DNA of 64,000 nucleotides from an uncultured Fastidiosipila sp. (GTDB taxonomy: Bacteria > Bacillota > Clostridia > Saccharofermentanales > Fastidiosipilaceae), in contig CAMYAM010000007.1 in assembly GCA_947253875.1 (NCBI GenBank), positions 1 through 64,000 of the forward strand, given 5' to 3'. The notes under the pieces were generated by a model. It was not told the origin of the DNA. It did no database searches and saw nothing but the letters and a program-made list of their open reading frames with translations. The position numbers were made by a program, and so were the translations under genes. The stretch's first letter is position 1; each line of letters starts with the position of its first letter. Of this stretch, positions 1 through 9,887 are shown one piece after another.

Positions 1-56
1 TTATAAAACAGAAAAAACAGTTGAAAATACAATAAGAAAAATAAGGAGAGTTTTAA

Positions 57-422
57 TTGAGACCAAATTATAATCCAATAAAATCACTAATATTGAGCAT
101 AATAGTATTCGTTGTAGTGTCTGCTTTTTTTAGATTTATCATGTTTATTCCAGGTGTAAGGCTAATTGCTTCACTATTATTTTTGCTAGCCCCAGTTATT
201 GTATTTTTAGTAATACGTAGAAAATTTGCAAACTTTAAGGATCAATTAGGTAGGAACTATAAAGATGCTTATGACCAGGGAAATGGCAGATATCAGCAAG
301 AGGATATGAGAGGCTATAAAACTAATAATGATGCTGATAGTACTAATCAAAATGGACAAAATAATAATGGAGAAATATTTGCAGAAGTTTTAGAGGTAAA
401 AGATCTGGATAAAGATGAATAG
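57..422 (+). CDS. Small two-TM membrane protein of unknown function
   Basis: A 121-residue protein that I do not recognise. The start is TTG at 57, chosen because AAGGAGAG lies just upstream at about 42-49. Two hydrophobic segments lie at roughly residues 8-28 and 33-52, with a basic RRKF cluster after the second. A hydrophilic, Asn/Gln/Asp-rich and probably disordered tail follows, ending in an acidic stretch. A strong terminator follows the stop codon. The inferred role is only that of a small membrane protein with a cytoplasmic tail. Confidence 0.7.
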   Translation: MRPNYNPIKSLILSIIVFVVVSAFFRFIMFIPGVRLIASLLFLLAPVIVFLVIRRKFANFKDQLGRNYKDAYDQGNGRYQQEDMRGYKTNNDADSTNQNGQNNNGEIFAEVLEVKDLDKDE

Positions 423-452
423 ATATTAAGAAGATCAGTTTAAGTGAGGTAA

Positions 453-483
453 GTAAGGGGCGTTTGGCCCCTTACTTTTTTTG
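453..483 (+). terminator. Rho-independent terminator after the small membrane protein gene
   Basis: A perfect 9-bp stem (453-461 with 467-475, GTAAGGGGC/GCCCCTTAC) has a 5-nt loop and is followed by seven T residues. It separates the first gene from the GH3 gene. Confidence 0.9.
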
Positions 484-605
484 TTTTTGGTTTTGCTGAA
501 AATAAAATCAAATAAAAATAATAAACTTAACTAGAGGATGACAAGTTAAGCTATAATTAAGATAATCCAACAATATAGATATAAAGAATTGAGGGGGAAT
601 TTTAA

Positions 606-3600
606 ATGGAATCAATTGTTTTAGACTACAAAAAATATGCAGCAATTTCACGACAAGCAGCTGCCGAGGGAATAGTTTTATTAGAGAATGAAAATCAAAC
701 ACTTCCCTTGGAAACAGGTAGTAGAATTGCCTTATTAGGTAGGATGCAGTTTGATACATATTTTACAGGTACTGGTTCAGGTGGACTTGTGCACAACCCT
801 TATGTTGTAAATATTCATGAAGCTTTGGATGAAATTTATGATTTAGAACCAATTAGTCAACAATTATATAAAGTTTGGTTGAATGAGCATCCTTTTGATA
901 AAGGTGAAGGTTGGGCCAAAGAGCCTTGGGCACAAGTTGAGATGCGCTTCGAAAGTAAACAACTTGATATGATTGCAAGTTATACTGATACTGCAGTTGT
1001 AGTTATTTCAAGAACTGCAGGTGAAGATAAGGATCATAATGATAAGGCTGGTTCCTATTATCTAAATAATGATGAATTAGATTTATTGCGCAAAGCCAGA
1101 GACAAGTTTTCAAAATTAATAGTTTTACTAAACGTAGGAAATATCATGGATTTATCCTGGAATGTAGATATCCAAGCTGATGCCTTAATGATTGTTTGGC
1201 AAGGCGGATCTGAAACAGGTAATGCCATTGCAGATATTATTAGTGGTAAAGTAAGTCCGTCAGGTCATTTGACTGACACTATTGCATATAGCTTAAAAGA
1301 TTATCCAGCTTATGATAATTTTGGTGACAAGGATAGGAACTTCTATGCAGAAGATATCTATGTTGGATATAGATACTTTGAGACATTCAATAAATCAGCA
1401 GTTCAATATCCATTTGGCTATGGCCTTAGCTATAGTGATTTTGAATTTGAATTAAATTCCGCTGAATTTGCAAATGATAGCTTAAAGCTTCAGGTTAATG
1501 TTAAAAATACTGGGAATTTCCCAGCTAAAGCAGTTCCGCAAATATATTTAGGAGCTCCTCAGGGTGAGTTAGGAAAAGCTGCCAAAGTTCTATTAGATTT
1601 TGGAAAAACAAAGACGCTCGCTCCAGGAGAGAGTGAAAAGATTAACTTCAGCATTGATAAATATGCTATGTCAAGTTTCGATGACAGTGGCAAAACAGGT
1701 CACAAAAATGCGTATGTATTAGAGGCCGGCGAGTACAAAATTTATCTTGGTAAAGATGTTAGACATAATGAAGAAGTTTATGCTTTTGATTTGAGCGATC
1801 TAGAAGTTATACAACAGTTAGAAGAAGTATTGGCGCCAGTTCATCACTTTTCTAGGCTTAAACCAGGAAAATTTGAGAAAGATAATTTCTCAATCTCTTA
1901 TGAAGATGTGCCAACCAAGACTGTTTCAGAGCATCATTTTGCCAAAATAGAAGAAGCAAAATTGTCTGCTGAATTTGAAAATAAAGATTTAGATTACCAA
2001 GACAATAATAAATATAATTTCTCACAGTATGTTAACGGTGAGATTGATGTAGATACATACTTGAGTCAATTCCCAACAGAAGACTTTATCAAGCTTTCCA
2101 GAGGTATTGGAATGTCTCCAGCGGGAGTTACTGCCGGTGTAGCAGGGGCCTTTGGTGGTGCTGCTAAAGTATTCGCAGATAGCGGTATGCCATTGGTAGC
2201 TTGCTCCGACGGACCTTCAGGAATTCGTATGGATGATGGCTCTATGGCATTCCAAGTTGCTATAGGCACAGCACTTGCATCAAGTTTTAATACAGAGCTT
2301 AATCGTGAGTTATACGAATATCTAGGATTAGAAATAAGAAAGAATAAGATTGATTCTCTTCTAGGCCCTGGTATGAATATTCATAGACATCCGTTATGCG
2401 GCCGTAACTTTGAATATTTCTCTGAAGATCCAATTGTTACAGGTAAGATAGGTCTTGCTCAAGTTGAGGGATTGAAGAAATGGAATGTTGCTGGAACTAT
2501 TAAGCACTTTGCACTTAACAATCAAGAGTTTAGAAGAAACTTTGTTGATGCAATTGTTTCATCAAGAGCTGCAAGAGAGATTTATCTTAAAGGTTTTGAA
2601 TATGTAGTCAGAAGTGGCCAGGCGCTCAGTATTATGACTTCATATAATCCAGTTAATGGAATTTTCGCTGCATCTAACTTTGAACTTAATACTGAAATTT
2701 TAAGAAACGAATGGGGCTACGATGGAGTTGTAATGACCGACTGGTGGGCCAAGATGAACTGGGGAGTATTGAAGAGACCAAGTAGACGTAATTTAGGTGC
2801 GATGATTTATGCACAAAATGATATAAATATGCCAAATCCTAGCGCTGATATTAATGTTTACAGGGATAAAGGTTTGGCAGATTTACAAAAAGGTAGAATT
2901 AGTAGAAGACATTTAGTTCGTAATGCTCGCAACATATGTAAGGCCGTTAAAGAAATCTATCATGGATATAACGAGATTGAGTTAAAAGTCTTAAACGAAC
3001 CAGAAATTCGCCATAATATCGAAGATAGAATCGAGCTAGGTTTAATCGAAAGAATTGCTTATGCTGATACACGCAAGATTGAAGCCGAAAAGAATAGTAT
3101 GACTTATGTAGGTTTTGAAAGTAGAAAACCTAGCGATTACATTTTCCGAATGACGGCAAAGTCAAACTTGAGTAGTGTTGCGCAAGCTAATATTGCTATT
3201 ACTATTAATCAAAGTGATAAGTCCGCTTTGACCTTGAAAGGTAGTGAGACTAAAGAGATTGAGATGCGCTTTAACACAACTTCTTACAATAACTATATTG
3301 AGATTTTCTATGCAGAAGGTGGGTTGGATATTATCGAACTAAGTGTAGAACGTGTTAATGATGGCGATGATAAAGATGATAGTGTAAAAAAAAATGAAAA
3401 AATAGAAAATAACTCCGAAACATTAGATTCAGGTGATGATTCTGGAGTAGAACGTATTGAAAAAATTTTTAAAGAAGACTGGGATAAAGCTGGACTAGAA
3501 AAATTATTACTACAAGCCTATGTACAAGAAGATAGAGAAATACGTTTTAACAAGATATTATATGCTAGACATAGGTTCTTTTACTTATTAAGTATTTTTC

Positions 3601-3668
3601 TCATTGTTACAAGCTTGTTGTTTTTCCCTTTGTTCGGTGAGCTGTTATGGGAGAAATGTAGTAGATAG
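606..3668 (+). CDS. Domain-permuted GH3 glycosidase with C-terminal membrane segment
   Basis: A 1020-residue glycoside hydrolase family 3 protein (beta-glucosidase/beta-xylosidase type) with GGGGG upstream of the ATG. Domain order is reversed relative to most GH3 enzymes. The alpha/beta sandwich (GH3 C domain) comes first at about residues 10-270, ending in PFGYGLSYSDF at 269-279. A fibronectin-III-like domain follows at about 280-385, and the TIM barrel lies at about 480-800. The barrel has GPSGIR, GPGMNIHRHPLCGRNFEYF, KHFALNNQE and GVVMTDWW, with the likely nucleophile Asp712. There is no signal peptide, but residues about 991-1013 form a strong hydrophobic segment, so the enzyme is probably tail-anchored with its bulk in the cytoplasm. 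The substrate cannot be read from the sequence. The permuted order is known in other Firmicutes GH3 enzymes; the tail anchor is less usual. Confidence 0.93.
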   Translation: MESIVLDYKKYAAISRQAAAEGIVLLENENQTLPLETGSRIALLGRMQFDTYFTGTGSGGLVHNPYVVNIHEALDEIYDLEPISQQLYKVWLNEHPFDKGEGWAKEPWAQVEMRFESKQLDMIASYTDTAVVVISRTAGEDKDHNDKAGSYYLNNDELDLLRKARDKFSKLIVLLNVGNIMDLSWNVDIQADALMIVWQGGSETGNAIADIISGKVSPSGHLTDTIAYSLKDYPAYDNFGDKDRNFYAEDIYVGYRYFETFNKSAVQYPFGYGLSYSDFEFELNSAEFANDSLKLQVNVKNTGNFPAKAVPQIYLGAPQGELGKAAKVLLDFGKTKTLAPGESEKINFSIDKYAMSSFDDSGKTGHKNAYVLEAGEYKIYLGKDVRHNEEVYAFDLSDLEVIQQLEEVLAPVHHFSRLKPGKFEKDNFSISYEDVPTKTVSEHHFAKIEEAKLSAEFENKDLDYQDNNKYNFSQYVNGEIDVDTYLSQFPTEDFIKLSRGIGMSPAGVTAGVAGAFGGAAKVFADSGMPLVACSDGPSGIRMDDGSMAFQVAIGTALASSFNTELNRELYEYLGLEIRKNKIDSLLGPGMNIHRHPLCGRNFEYFSEDPIVTGKIGLAQVEGLKKWNVAGTIKHFALNNQEFRRNFVDAIVSSRAAREIYLKGFEYVVRSGQALSIMTSYNPVNGIFAASNFELNTEILRNEWGYDGVVMTDWWAKMNWGVLKRPSRRNLGAMIYAQNDINMPNPSADINVYRDKGLADLQKGRISRRHLVRNARNICKAVKEIYHGYNEIELKVLNEPEIRHNIEDRIELGLIERIAYADTRKIEAEKNSMTYVGFESRKPSDYIFRMTAKSNLSSVAQANIAITINQSDKSALTLKGSETKEIEMRFNTTSYNNYIEIFYAEGGLDIIELSVERVNDGDDKDDSVKKNEKIENNSETLDSGDDSGVERIEKIFKEDWDKAGLEKLLLQAYVQEDREIRFNKILYARHRFFYLLSIFLIVTSLLFFPLFGELLWEKCSR

Positions 3669-3758
3669 TTGCAGCTTTTAGACAGAAATTTAAAGTTTAA
3701 AGTTTTAGATTAAAGTATTGTAAATACTAATAAAGTGAGTTTAGGAGGAAAAATAAAA

Positions 3759-4298
3759 ATGAATATTTGGCATGATTTTGACAAGAACAAGATAAAAAAA
3801 GATGATTTCTATGCTGTGATTGAGATTCCTAAAGGCAGTAAAAAGAAATATGAACTTGATAAAGATACAGGATTAATGAAATTAGATAGGATTCTTTATA
3901 CGTCGACTCACTATCCTGCTAGTTATGGTTTTATACCAAGAACATATGCAGATGATGATGATCCACTAGATGTTTTAGTTTTATGTCAAGAGGTATTAGA
4001 CCCTTCAGTCCTGGTTAGATGTTATCCTATTGGTGTAATCAGAATGGAAGACAGTAATGAGGTTGACGATAAGATTATTGCTGTACCTTTCTATGATCCT
4101 AACTGGAATATATTCAATGACGTCAGCGAGCTACCACCACATATTACAGAAGAAATTATTCACTTCTTTAGAGTATACAAAGAACTAGAGCATGATGAAC
4201 ATACATCTTTATCTGATGCTTTATCTAGAGACTTTGCGGAAAAAGTTATAGAGAAATCTATTGTTAAACATTCAAAAGTCTTTCCAGAATATCTGTAG
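3759..4298 (+). CDS. ppa: Inorganic pyrophosphatase, family I
   Basis: A 179-residue soluble inorganic pyrophosphatase that hydrolyses PPi to two phosphates and so pulls biosynthetic reactions forward. The family I signature is clear in ADDDDPLDVLVL (D-x-D-P-x-D-V pattern), and substrate-site features such as HYPASYGFIP are present. The reading frame extends upstream to a GTG at 3735, but TAGGAGG at 3743-3749 sits 9 bases before ATG 3759, so 3759 is the start. It follows the GH3 gene by about 90 bases with no obvious terminator between them, so read-through is possible. Confidence 0.95.
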   Translation: MNIWHDFDKNKIKKDDFYAVIEIPKGSKKKYELDKDTGLMKLDRILYTSTHYPASYGFIPRTYADDDDPLDVLVLCQEVLDPSVLVRCYPIGVIRMEDSNEVDDKIIAVPFYDPNWNIFNDVSELPPHITEEIIHFFRVYKELEHDEHTSLSDALSRDFAEKVIEKSIVKHSKVFPEYL

Positions 4299-4469
4299 GT
4301 AATGATTTTGATTTTGAAAATGGTGATTATAGATTAGTAATTTGCTATGTATTACAAGACTAAAACAAGTTTGTGTTTATTGTGACAATTTATTAATCAA
4401 AAGTTTGTTTTAAGCTAAAGTCAAATTGTTAAACTTATATGAGAGATTCATATTTTGAGAGGTGCGCAT

Positions 4470-5318
4470 ATGACGAAGATTAAAACAGATCCAGATCGTG
4501 AATTAAATGGCTTTACTCTGAAAACACACTATATACCTGGCGCAAAGATAAGAGATGCGAGAAGAGTACAGGTGCTTTTGCCAAGATCTTATGAAAATGA
4601 CAATAAGCAAAGCTATCCTGTGATTTACATGTTTGATGGTCAGAACTTGTTTTATGATCAAGAATCTTTTAGTGGGATAAGTTGGAGAGTGTCAGAAGCG
4701 TTGGCACACTATCCAGATTTGCCAGCAATGATAATTGTTGCAATAGATAATAGCATTGATAGAATTAACGAATATTCACCATGGCAAATAGAGTCAGACC
4801 TTAATTTCCCTGATGAACATCAAGGTAAAGGTGGTGGCGGAATATATCACGCCGATTATATTGTTGATAAAGTTAAATCTTTTATAGATGAAAATTATAG
4901 AACTAAAAAAGATTTTGAACATACAGGTCTAATAGGAAGCTCCTTGGGAGGAGTTATGACGGCCTATATGGGTATTGAATATGCAGATATATTTGGTAGT
5001 TTAGGTGTATTTTCTTTAGCAAATCAATTGTTTAAGAATGCTTTTTCAGCGTTTATTTCAAATAAGAATGTTTCTAAAGATCAAAAAATATATATTCAAG
5101 TCGGAACAGAAGAAGTTATCACAAATGCAGGTAATGATGAGAATGCAGCTAAGCAAGACTATTTAGATTGTAGTATTTACTATCAGAAACAATTAATTGC
5201 CCATGGTGCTGATGTAAAAAATATAGATTTTAATGTTTATATCGGTGAGAAGCACAATGAAAAATATTGGGGAGACCATTTGCCAGAATGTTTGAGATTT
5301 ATGAGTGCGGATTGGTAG
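4470..5318 (+). CDS. Putative alpha/beta-hydrolase esterase (esterase D-like)
   Basis: A 282-residue hydrolase of the putative esterase family (PF00756-like), cytoplasmic because no signal peptide is seen. Residues about 30-65 show the typical opening (VQVLLPRSYE...YPVIYMFDGQNLF). The nucleophile elbow is GSSLG with Ser158, and a conserved His-containing region (GEKHNEKYW) lies near the C-terminus. ATG 4470 is preferred over the in-frame TTG at 4455 because GAGAGGTG lies 5-6 bases upstream of it. The substrate is unknown; relatives include enterochelin and acyl esterases. Neighbours do not reveal a pathway. Confidence 0.85.
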   Translation: MTKIKTDPDRELNGFTLKTHYIPGAKIRDARRVQVLLPRSYENDNKQSYPVIYMFDGQNLFYDQESFSGISWRVSEALAHYPDLPAMIIVAIDNSIDRINEYSPWQIESDLNFPDEHQGKGGGGIYHADYIVDKVKSFIDENYRTKKDFEHTGLIGSSLGGVMTAYMGIEYADIFGSLGVFSLANQLFKNAFSAFISNKNVSKDQKIYIQVGTEEVITNAGNDENAAKQDYLDCSIYYQKQLIAHGADVKNIDFNVYIGEKHNEKYWGDHLPECLRFMSADW

Positions 5319-5363
5319 ATTGATAGTATAATGTTTGACAGTTGAATTAGGAGAAAAGAAAAA

Positions 5364-6317
5364 ATGCATATTTCAGAAAGGTTTGAACACGTAAGTGTAC
5401 TATTAGAAGAATCTCTGAAAGCCCTAAATATAAAACCTAGTGGCGTTTATATGGATGGGACTGTAGGAGGTGCAGGGCATAGTAGTGAGATTTTACGTGC
5501 TCTAGGTAAAGGTGGTCTATTAATCTCACTAGACAAAGACCAAGATGCTTTAGATACAGCTCAAGAACGTTTATCCAAAGTTGATAGCCCTGCCGCTTTT
5601 AAATTAGCTCATGCCAACTTTGCTGATTTTGCAGATGTTTTACGTAGTGAAAGCGTAGATGGTTTAGATGGAGTTCTCTTAGATCTTGGTGTATCCTCCT
5701 GGCAAATTGATGAAGCAGATAGAGGTTTTTCATATATGAAAGATGGACCTCTAGACATGCGTATGGATAGAAGCAAAGGAGAATCAGCTGCAGAACTTAT
5801 CGCAAGAATTGATTCTACAGAATTAGCTGATATATTTTTCAAATATGGGGAAGAAAAAAATTCTTATAGAATAGCAAATTCAATTGTAAATTATCGAGAT
5901 AATGTTGGGCCGATTAATACAACCAAACAACTTAGTGATATTATTACAAAGGCCCAAACCGCTAAGAGCAGACGAGAGAAACAACACCCGGCGAAACGTT
6001 GCTTCCAAGCTTTGAGAATTTATGTAAATGGAGAAATGCATGATTTAGATAAATTCTTAACGGAAATAATAGATTATATGAATCCAGGTGGAAGAATCTG
6101 TATAATAAGTTTCCATTCTTTGGAAGATCGCTTGGTTAAGCAGAATTTTAGAAAGTGGGAAGATCCTTGTGTATGTCCTCCGAATTTTCCTTGCACATGT
6201 GGTAAAGAAGCATTGGGAAGAGCATACCCAAGAAATGGAGTTGTTGCAGATGAGGAAGAAAAGTCAATAAACCCTCGTTCCAAGTCTGCTAGATTGAGAG
6301 TTTTTGAGAAGTATTAG
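5364..6317 (+). CDS. rsmH: 16S rRNA (cytosine(1402)-N(4))-methyltransferase RsmH
   Basis: A 317-residue SAM-dependent methyltransferase (MraW family) that N4-methylates C1402 of 16S rRNA. Residues 8-30 carry HVSVLLEESLKAL and YMDGTVGGAGHS, the SAM-binding glycine loop. LLDLGVSSWQID and RGFSYMKDGPLDMRMD follow, with HPAKRCFQALRIYVN in the C-terminal half, all hallmark RsmH motifs. TTAGGAGAA precedes the ATG. It is the first gene of the division and wall cluster; the regulator mraZ that normally precedes it is absent. Confidence 0.97.
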   Translation: MHISERFEHVSVLLEESLKALNIKPSGVYMDGTVGGAGHSSEILRALGKGGLLISLDKDQDALDTAQERLSKVDSPAAFKLAHANFADFADVLRSESVDGLDGVLLDLGVSSWQIDEADRGFSYMKDGPLDMRMDRSKGESAAELIARIDSTELADIFFKYGEEKNSYRIANSIVNYRDNVGPINTTKQLSDIITKAQTAKSRREKQHPAKRCFQALRIYVNGEMHDLDKFLTEIIDYMNPGGRICIISFHSLEDRLVKQNFRKWEDPCVCPPNFPCTCGKEALGRAYPRNGVVADEEEKSINPRSKSARLRVFEKY

Positions 6318-6403
6318 TATTTATTCATATAAAGGAGCAAAATACATTTCAAAAATTTATACTTGTTTTTGGTATTTGGTATATTGAATAGCTTGGAGAG
6401 AAA

Positions 6404-7432
6404 ATGTCACAAGACTTTTTTAACATAGAAGATATTTTAAATAATGATAGAAATAGGTCCAGATCTGGTAGAAATAATGGCTCTAGTTTTAATAATCTGT
6501 CCAGAAATAATTTCAAGAATACTAGACAAGATAATCCAGAGAAAAGAACGTATCCGAATTTTGACTTAGGGAAATCTAAAACCAAAGAGTTTAACGCAGA
6601 TCGATCTTATAATAACAAGTTCAATAATTATGACTTAGAAGAATTGAAGAATAACAACTTTAATTTTGACAGGTCTAGAAATAGAAATAATTCCAGAAAT
6701 GTAGATGTTTACTACATGGATCAAGATGCTAGTAGTGAATTTATTAGTGCGATAGATGATAACAAAAAACAATTTTATGATCCTAAACCACGTAAAGGCC
6801 GTAAGTTATATGGTGATGATCTTTATAGCAGTCAAGAGTTAGAGAAGGCTCCAGAGCTGGTAAAAGTTACTCCAATTACTGAAGAAAAAAGCAAAACTAA
6901 GAAAAATATTGCCAGCAGAAGAAGTAGTTTCTTAATTTTTGCTGTTGTGGTTATTTTTATTTTTTTCATTACCTTGATATTTTTGCTTTTGAATCAATCG
7001 AGAGTGATGGAAGTAAGTTATGAAAATGCTGCGATAAAGAGCCAGATTGCACATTTGGAAAAAGACAATGCAGAAAGAATTGAGAGACTTGCAAGAGAAG
7101 CAGATTTAAATGATATTGCCAAAAAAGCCTCTAGCTTTGGTTTTCAAATTCCGAATCGTCAGCAAAAAGTTGAAGTCAAAGATGACAAGCTAGATCAAGT
7201 GATTTACTTCGATGAAAATAATAATGCCATCGGAATAGTTAGTAGCGAAGTTGATATGGATTTGGTATTTAATAATATTGAAAATTATATTATAGAAAAA
7301 GAAAAGTCCAGTGCAAACTCTGTAAACCAAGGAAAAAAAGATGAAACAGAAGAGATGACTGAATCAGATAGCTCAGAGCAAAATATTGAATCGAATGCTG
7401 AAAACAAGACAGAAGGAGAAAATAATGAATAA
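6404..7432 (+). CDS. ftsL: FtsL-like septum protein with long disordered N-terminus
   Basis: A 342-residue single-pass membrane protein between rsmH and the PBP gene, the standard place of ftsL. A hydrophilic N-terminal part of about 170 residues, very rich in Asn, Arg, Asp and Ser, is followed by a transmembrane segment at about 175-196. A coiled-coil periplasmic-side region (AAIKSQIAHLEKDNAERIERLAREAD) comes next, then a DLNDIAKKASSFGFQIP stretch like that of FtsL/DivIC, and an acidic tail. FtsL joins DivIB and DivIC in activating septal PBP and FtsW. Typical FtsL proteins are about 100-130 residues, so both the N-terminal and C-terminal extensions are unusual. The call rests on topology and position; overall sequence similarity is low. 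Confidence 0.75.
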   Translation: MSQDFFNIEDILNNDRNRSRSGRNNGSSFNNLSRNNFKNTRQDNPEKRTYPNFDLGKSKTKEFNADRSYNNKFNNYDLEELKNNNFNFDRSRNRNNSRNVDVYYMDQDASSEFISAIDDNKKQFYDPKPRKGRKLYGDDLYSSQELEKAPELVKVTPITEEKSKTKKNIASRRSSFLIFAVVVIFIFFITLIFLLLNQSRVMEVSYENAAIKSQIAHLEKDNAERIERLAREADLNDIAKKASSFGFQIPNRQQKVEVKDDKLDQVIYFDENNNAIGIVSSEVDMDLVFNNIENYIIEKEKSSANSVNQGKKDETEEMTESDSSEQNIESNAENKTEGENNE

Positions 7433-9815
7433 TAATGATTTTAAACAAGAGAATACTCCTAGACGTCTTGTTACCAGATCCGAATTTAGAAAGAATATTC
7501 GTGAAATAACTGGTCAATCCAGAAAAAATATGAAAATTCAGACGATTTTAATCTGGGTAATTCTAATACTTCTGGTTATTAGGACTTTGGTGTTGTTTTT
7601 TAACCTTGCTATATTAAATAACAAAAAATACACCGAATTGGCAGCAAGTACACATTCAGAGCAGTATAAAATTTATCCTGAAAGAGGAAACATTTATGCC
7701 GCTAATGGTACTGAAGTCGCTGTTTCTACTTTTACTTATACAGTTGGTGTAACTCCAAAGGTATTTGGACCAAATAGATTCTCTGAATATTCCGATGATG
7801 AGGTCATAAATCAAATTTCTGAAATATTGGAAATTGATTCAAAGCAATTTAAACAGAGATTAAAAGATAACGAAGATGCTGCCTATATGGTTGTTAAGAA
7901 AAATATCAATCCGGATATGAATGACAAATTAAAGGCTTTTATCAATAAAGCTAGAGTTACAGGCATTAGACAAGATGCTAATCAAGCTCGCTATTACCCA
8001 ATGGGGGATTTTGCCTCATCTATTATAGGATTTGCAAATAAGCAGGATCAGCAGCTATCTGGTGTTTCTGGTATAGAGCTGGCATATAATGATATCTTGA
8101 GTGGTAGCCCCGCTTACGTGTACCAAGAAGTTGATAATTATTGGAATCAACCTTTACCTGGAACGCTCAAAGCCTCTGTCCCAGAAGTAAAGAGTCAGAA
8201 TCTTAGATTAACAATTCAAGAAGATTTACAACTTTTTGTTGAGGAAGCGGTGCAATATTTGCATGGAGCAACCAATCCTTTAAATGGTTCTCAAATATTG
8301 GTTCTTAATGCAAAAACTGGTGGAGTTTTAGCTTATGCTAATAATTTGAGTTATAACTTAAACGAACCTTATAGTGCGCCCAAGTCAATTGATCCTGAAA
8401 ACTGGGACCCATTAAATAATAAAGAGCAACTCGATTTTACAACTGGTACTGTTTGGTCTAATCAAGCTATTAGGTATCCATATGAAGTTGGATCAGTTAT
8501 TAAACCTTTTGTCTTAGCGATGGGACTAGATGAAGGTGCAGTTAAACCTGGTGAGCAACTAAGTGATGATCCTATTACTGTAGATGGATGGACTATGAGT
8601 TCTTATGATGGTAGAAGTCGTGGCATGTTAACAATTGAAGAGACCATTTGGGATTCACGTAACCCTGCTTTTGTTAGAATTGCAGAACGCATGGGAATTA
8701 GTACTTTCTACAGTTATATTAATGCACTAGGTTTTAAGAGTATAACTGGAGTTGATTTACCTAATGAAACCTTGGGCCTATTTCATCAGAATCCACAAGA
8801 AATTGATATGGCGGTTACTGCTTTTGGTGAGCAGGTTACAATGACTTTAATGCAAGAAGCACAAGCTTATTTAACTTTGGCAAATGATGGGCAACTATTG
8901 GTACCACATATTATTGATGCTATTGTTGATAAGAATAACAATATAATTAAAAAATATAATCCAGAGGTCAGAAGACAAGTCTATTCTGCAGAATCGGCAA
9001 GTTATGTACGTCAAACTATGATTGGAGTTGGTAGATATGGTACTGCTAAAGCATCATATGTTCCTGGTTACGAAATTGCTTTCAAAACTGGTACGTCATC
9101 TCGTGCAATTAATGGTTCTGAAGATGATAATATTTTTACATTGACAGCAGTTGCAATTTTACCTGCAGATAATCCAGAATACATTGTTTTAACAACGACT
9201 CATGATGTTGAATCGCCAATTTCAAATATTCCTCACATTACTACTGGTAATGTAGCTAGATATTTAATCGATAGAGATAATATCCAAGGTAACTATAAGG
9301 CATATGATTATAATCATATGTTTAGACCAATTTATGTGCGCCAAGCAATAGGAGACACGCCTCGTAATGTTGCATATTATAATGCTTTTACTGGTGGTAA
9401 AATTGTAAAAGATGAGTCAACTGGGTGGAATGACATAATTCAAAGTCAATATCCACTTCCGGGCGTACAATTATCAACAGATCAGGAGGTTTGGGTTTCT
9501 AATAAATATGGAGTTTTGCCAGAGAAATATGTTGAATTACCAGATTTTACTGGCATGACAGCCCCCGAAGCTAAGAAGTTAGCAAGAAGCTTAAATCTTA
9601 ATTTGAGCCTACAAGGATATAATAGGGCCGGAAAAGTTACATCTCAGTATGTGATAAATTCTGATTATGCCGGCGGATCAGAACCTGGTGCTAAAGTAAG
9701 AGAGTATACCGCAATAACCTTGTATTTTGAAGGAACAGATGCACCAGGACCACGTGAGGATAATTCTCTTCATTATGGCTATAGTGATGGTAGTGGGGGA
9801 TATTATGGATATTAA
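7425..9815 (+). CDS. ftsI: Division transpeptidase (PBP2/FtsI class) with PASTA domain
   Basis: A 796-residue class B penicillin-binding protein for septal peptidoglycan cross-linking. ATG 7425 follows AGAAGGAGAA and overlaps the ftsL stop (ATGAATAA), indicating translational coupling; an upstream in-frame TTG at 7386 is not needed. There is one membrane segment at about 38-62 and a PBP dimerisation domain beginning at about 80. The transpeptidase domain has active site S357-x-x-K (GSVIKPF), an SRN motif (WDSRNPAF) and KTGT at 554-557. A single PASTA domain lies at about 703-770, followed by an unusual Gly/Tyr-rich end (HYGYSDGSGGYYGY). PASTA domains occur in Gram-positive PBP2x and SpoVD; the division role is inferred from position. 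Confidence 0.93.
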   Translation: MNNNDFKQENTPRRLVTRSEFRKNIREITGQSRKNMKIQTILIWVILILLVIRTLVLFFNLAILNNKKYTELAASTHSEQYKIYPERGNIYAANGTEVAVSTFTYTVGVTPKVFGPNRFSEYSDDEVINQISEILEIDSKQFKQRLKDNEDAAYMVVKKNINPDMNDKLKAFINKARVTGIRQDANQARYYPMGDFASSIIGFANKQDQQLSGVSGIELAYNDILSGSPAYVYQEVDNYWNQPLPGTLKASVPEVKSQNLRLTIQEDLQLFVEEAVQYLHGATNPLNGSQILVLNAKTGGVLAYANNLSYNLNEPYSAPKSIDPENWDPLNNKEQLDFTTGTVWSNQAIRYPYEVGSVIKPFVLAMGLDEGAVKPGEQLSDDPITVDGWTMSSYDGRSRGMLTIEETIWDSRNPAFVRIAERMGISTFYSYINALGFKSITGVDLPNETLGLFHQNPQEIDMAVTAFGEQVTMTLMQEAQAYLTLANDGQLLVPHIIDAIVDKNNNIIKKYNPEVRRQVYSAESASYVRQTMIGVGRYGTAKASYVPGYEIAFKTGTSSRAINGSEDDNIFTLTAVAILPADNPEYIVLTTTHDVESPISNIPHITTGNVARYLIDRDNIQGNYKAYDYNHMFRPIYVRQAIGDTPRNVAYYNAFTGGKIVKDESTGWNDIIQSQYPLPGVQLSTDQEVWVSNKYGVLPEKYVELPDFTGMTAPEAKKLARSLNLNLSLQGYNRAGKVTSQYVINSDYAGGSEPGAKVREYTAITLYFEGTDAPGPREDNSLHYGYSDGSGGYYGY

Positions 9816-9887
9816 GTATTGTTAATATTGCGATACGATAAATATGAAATAATACAATTAATTTTTAATAGAGAAATAGACGAGAAG

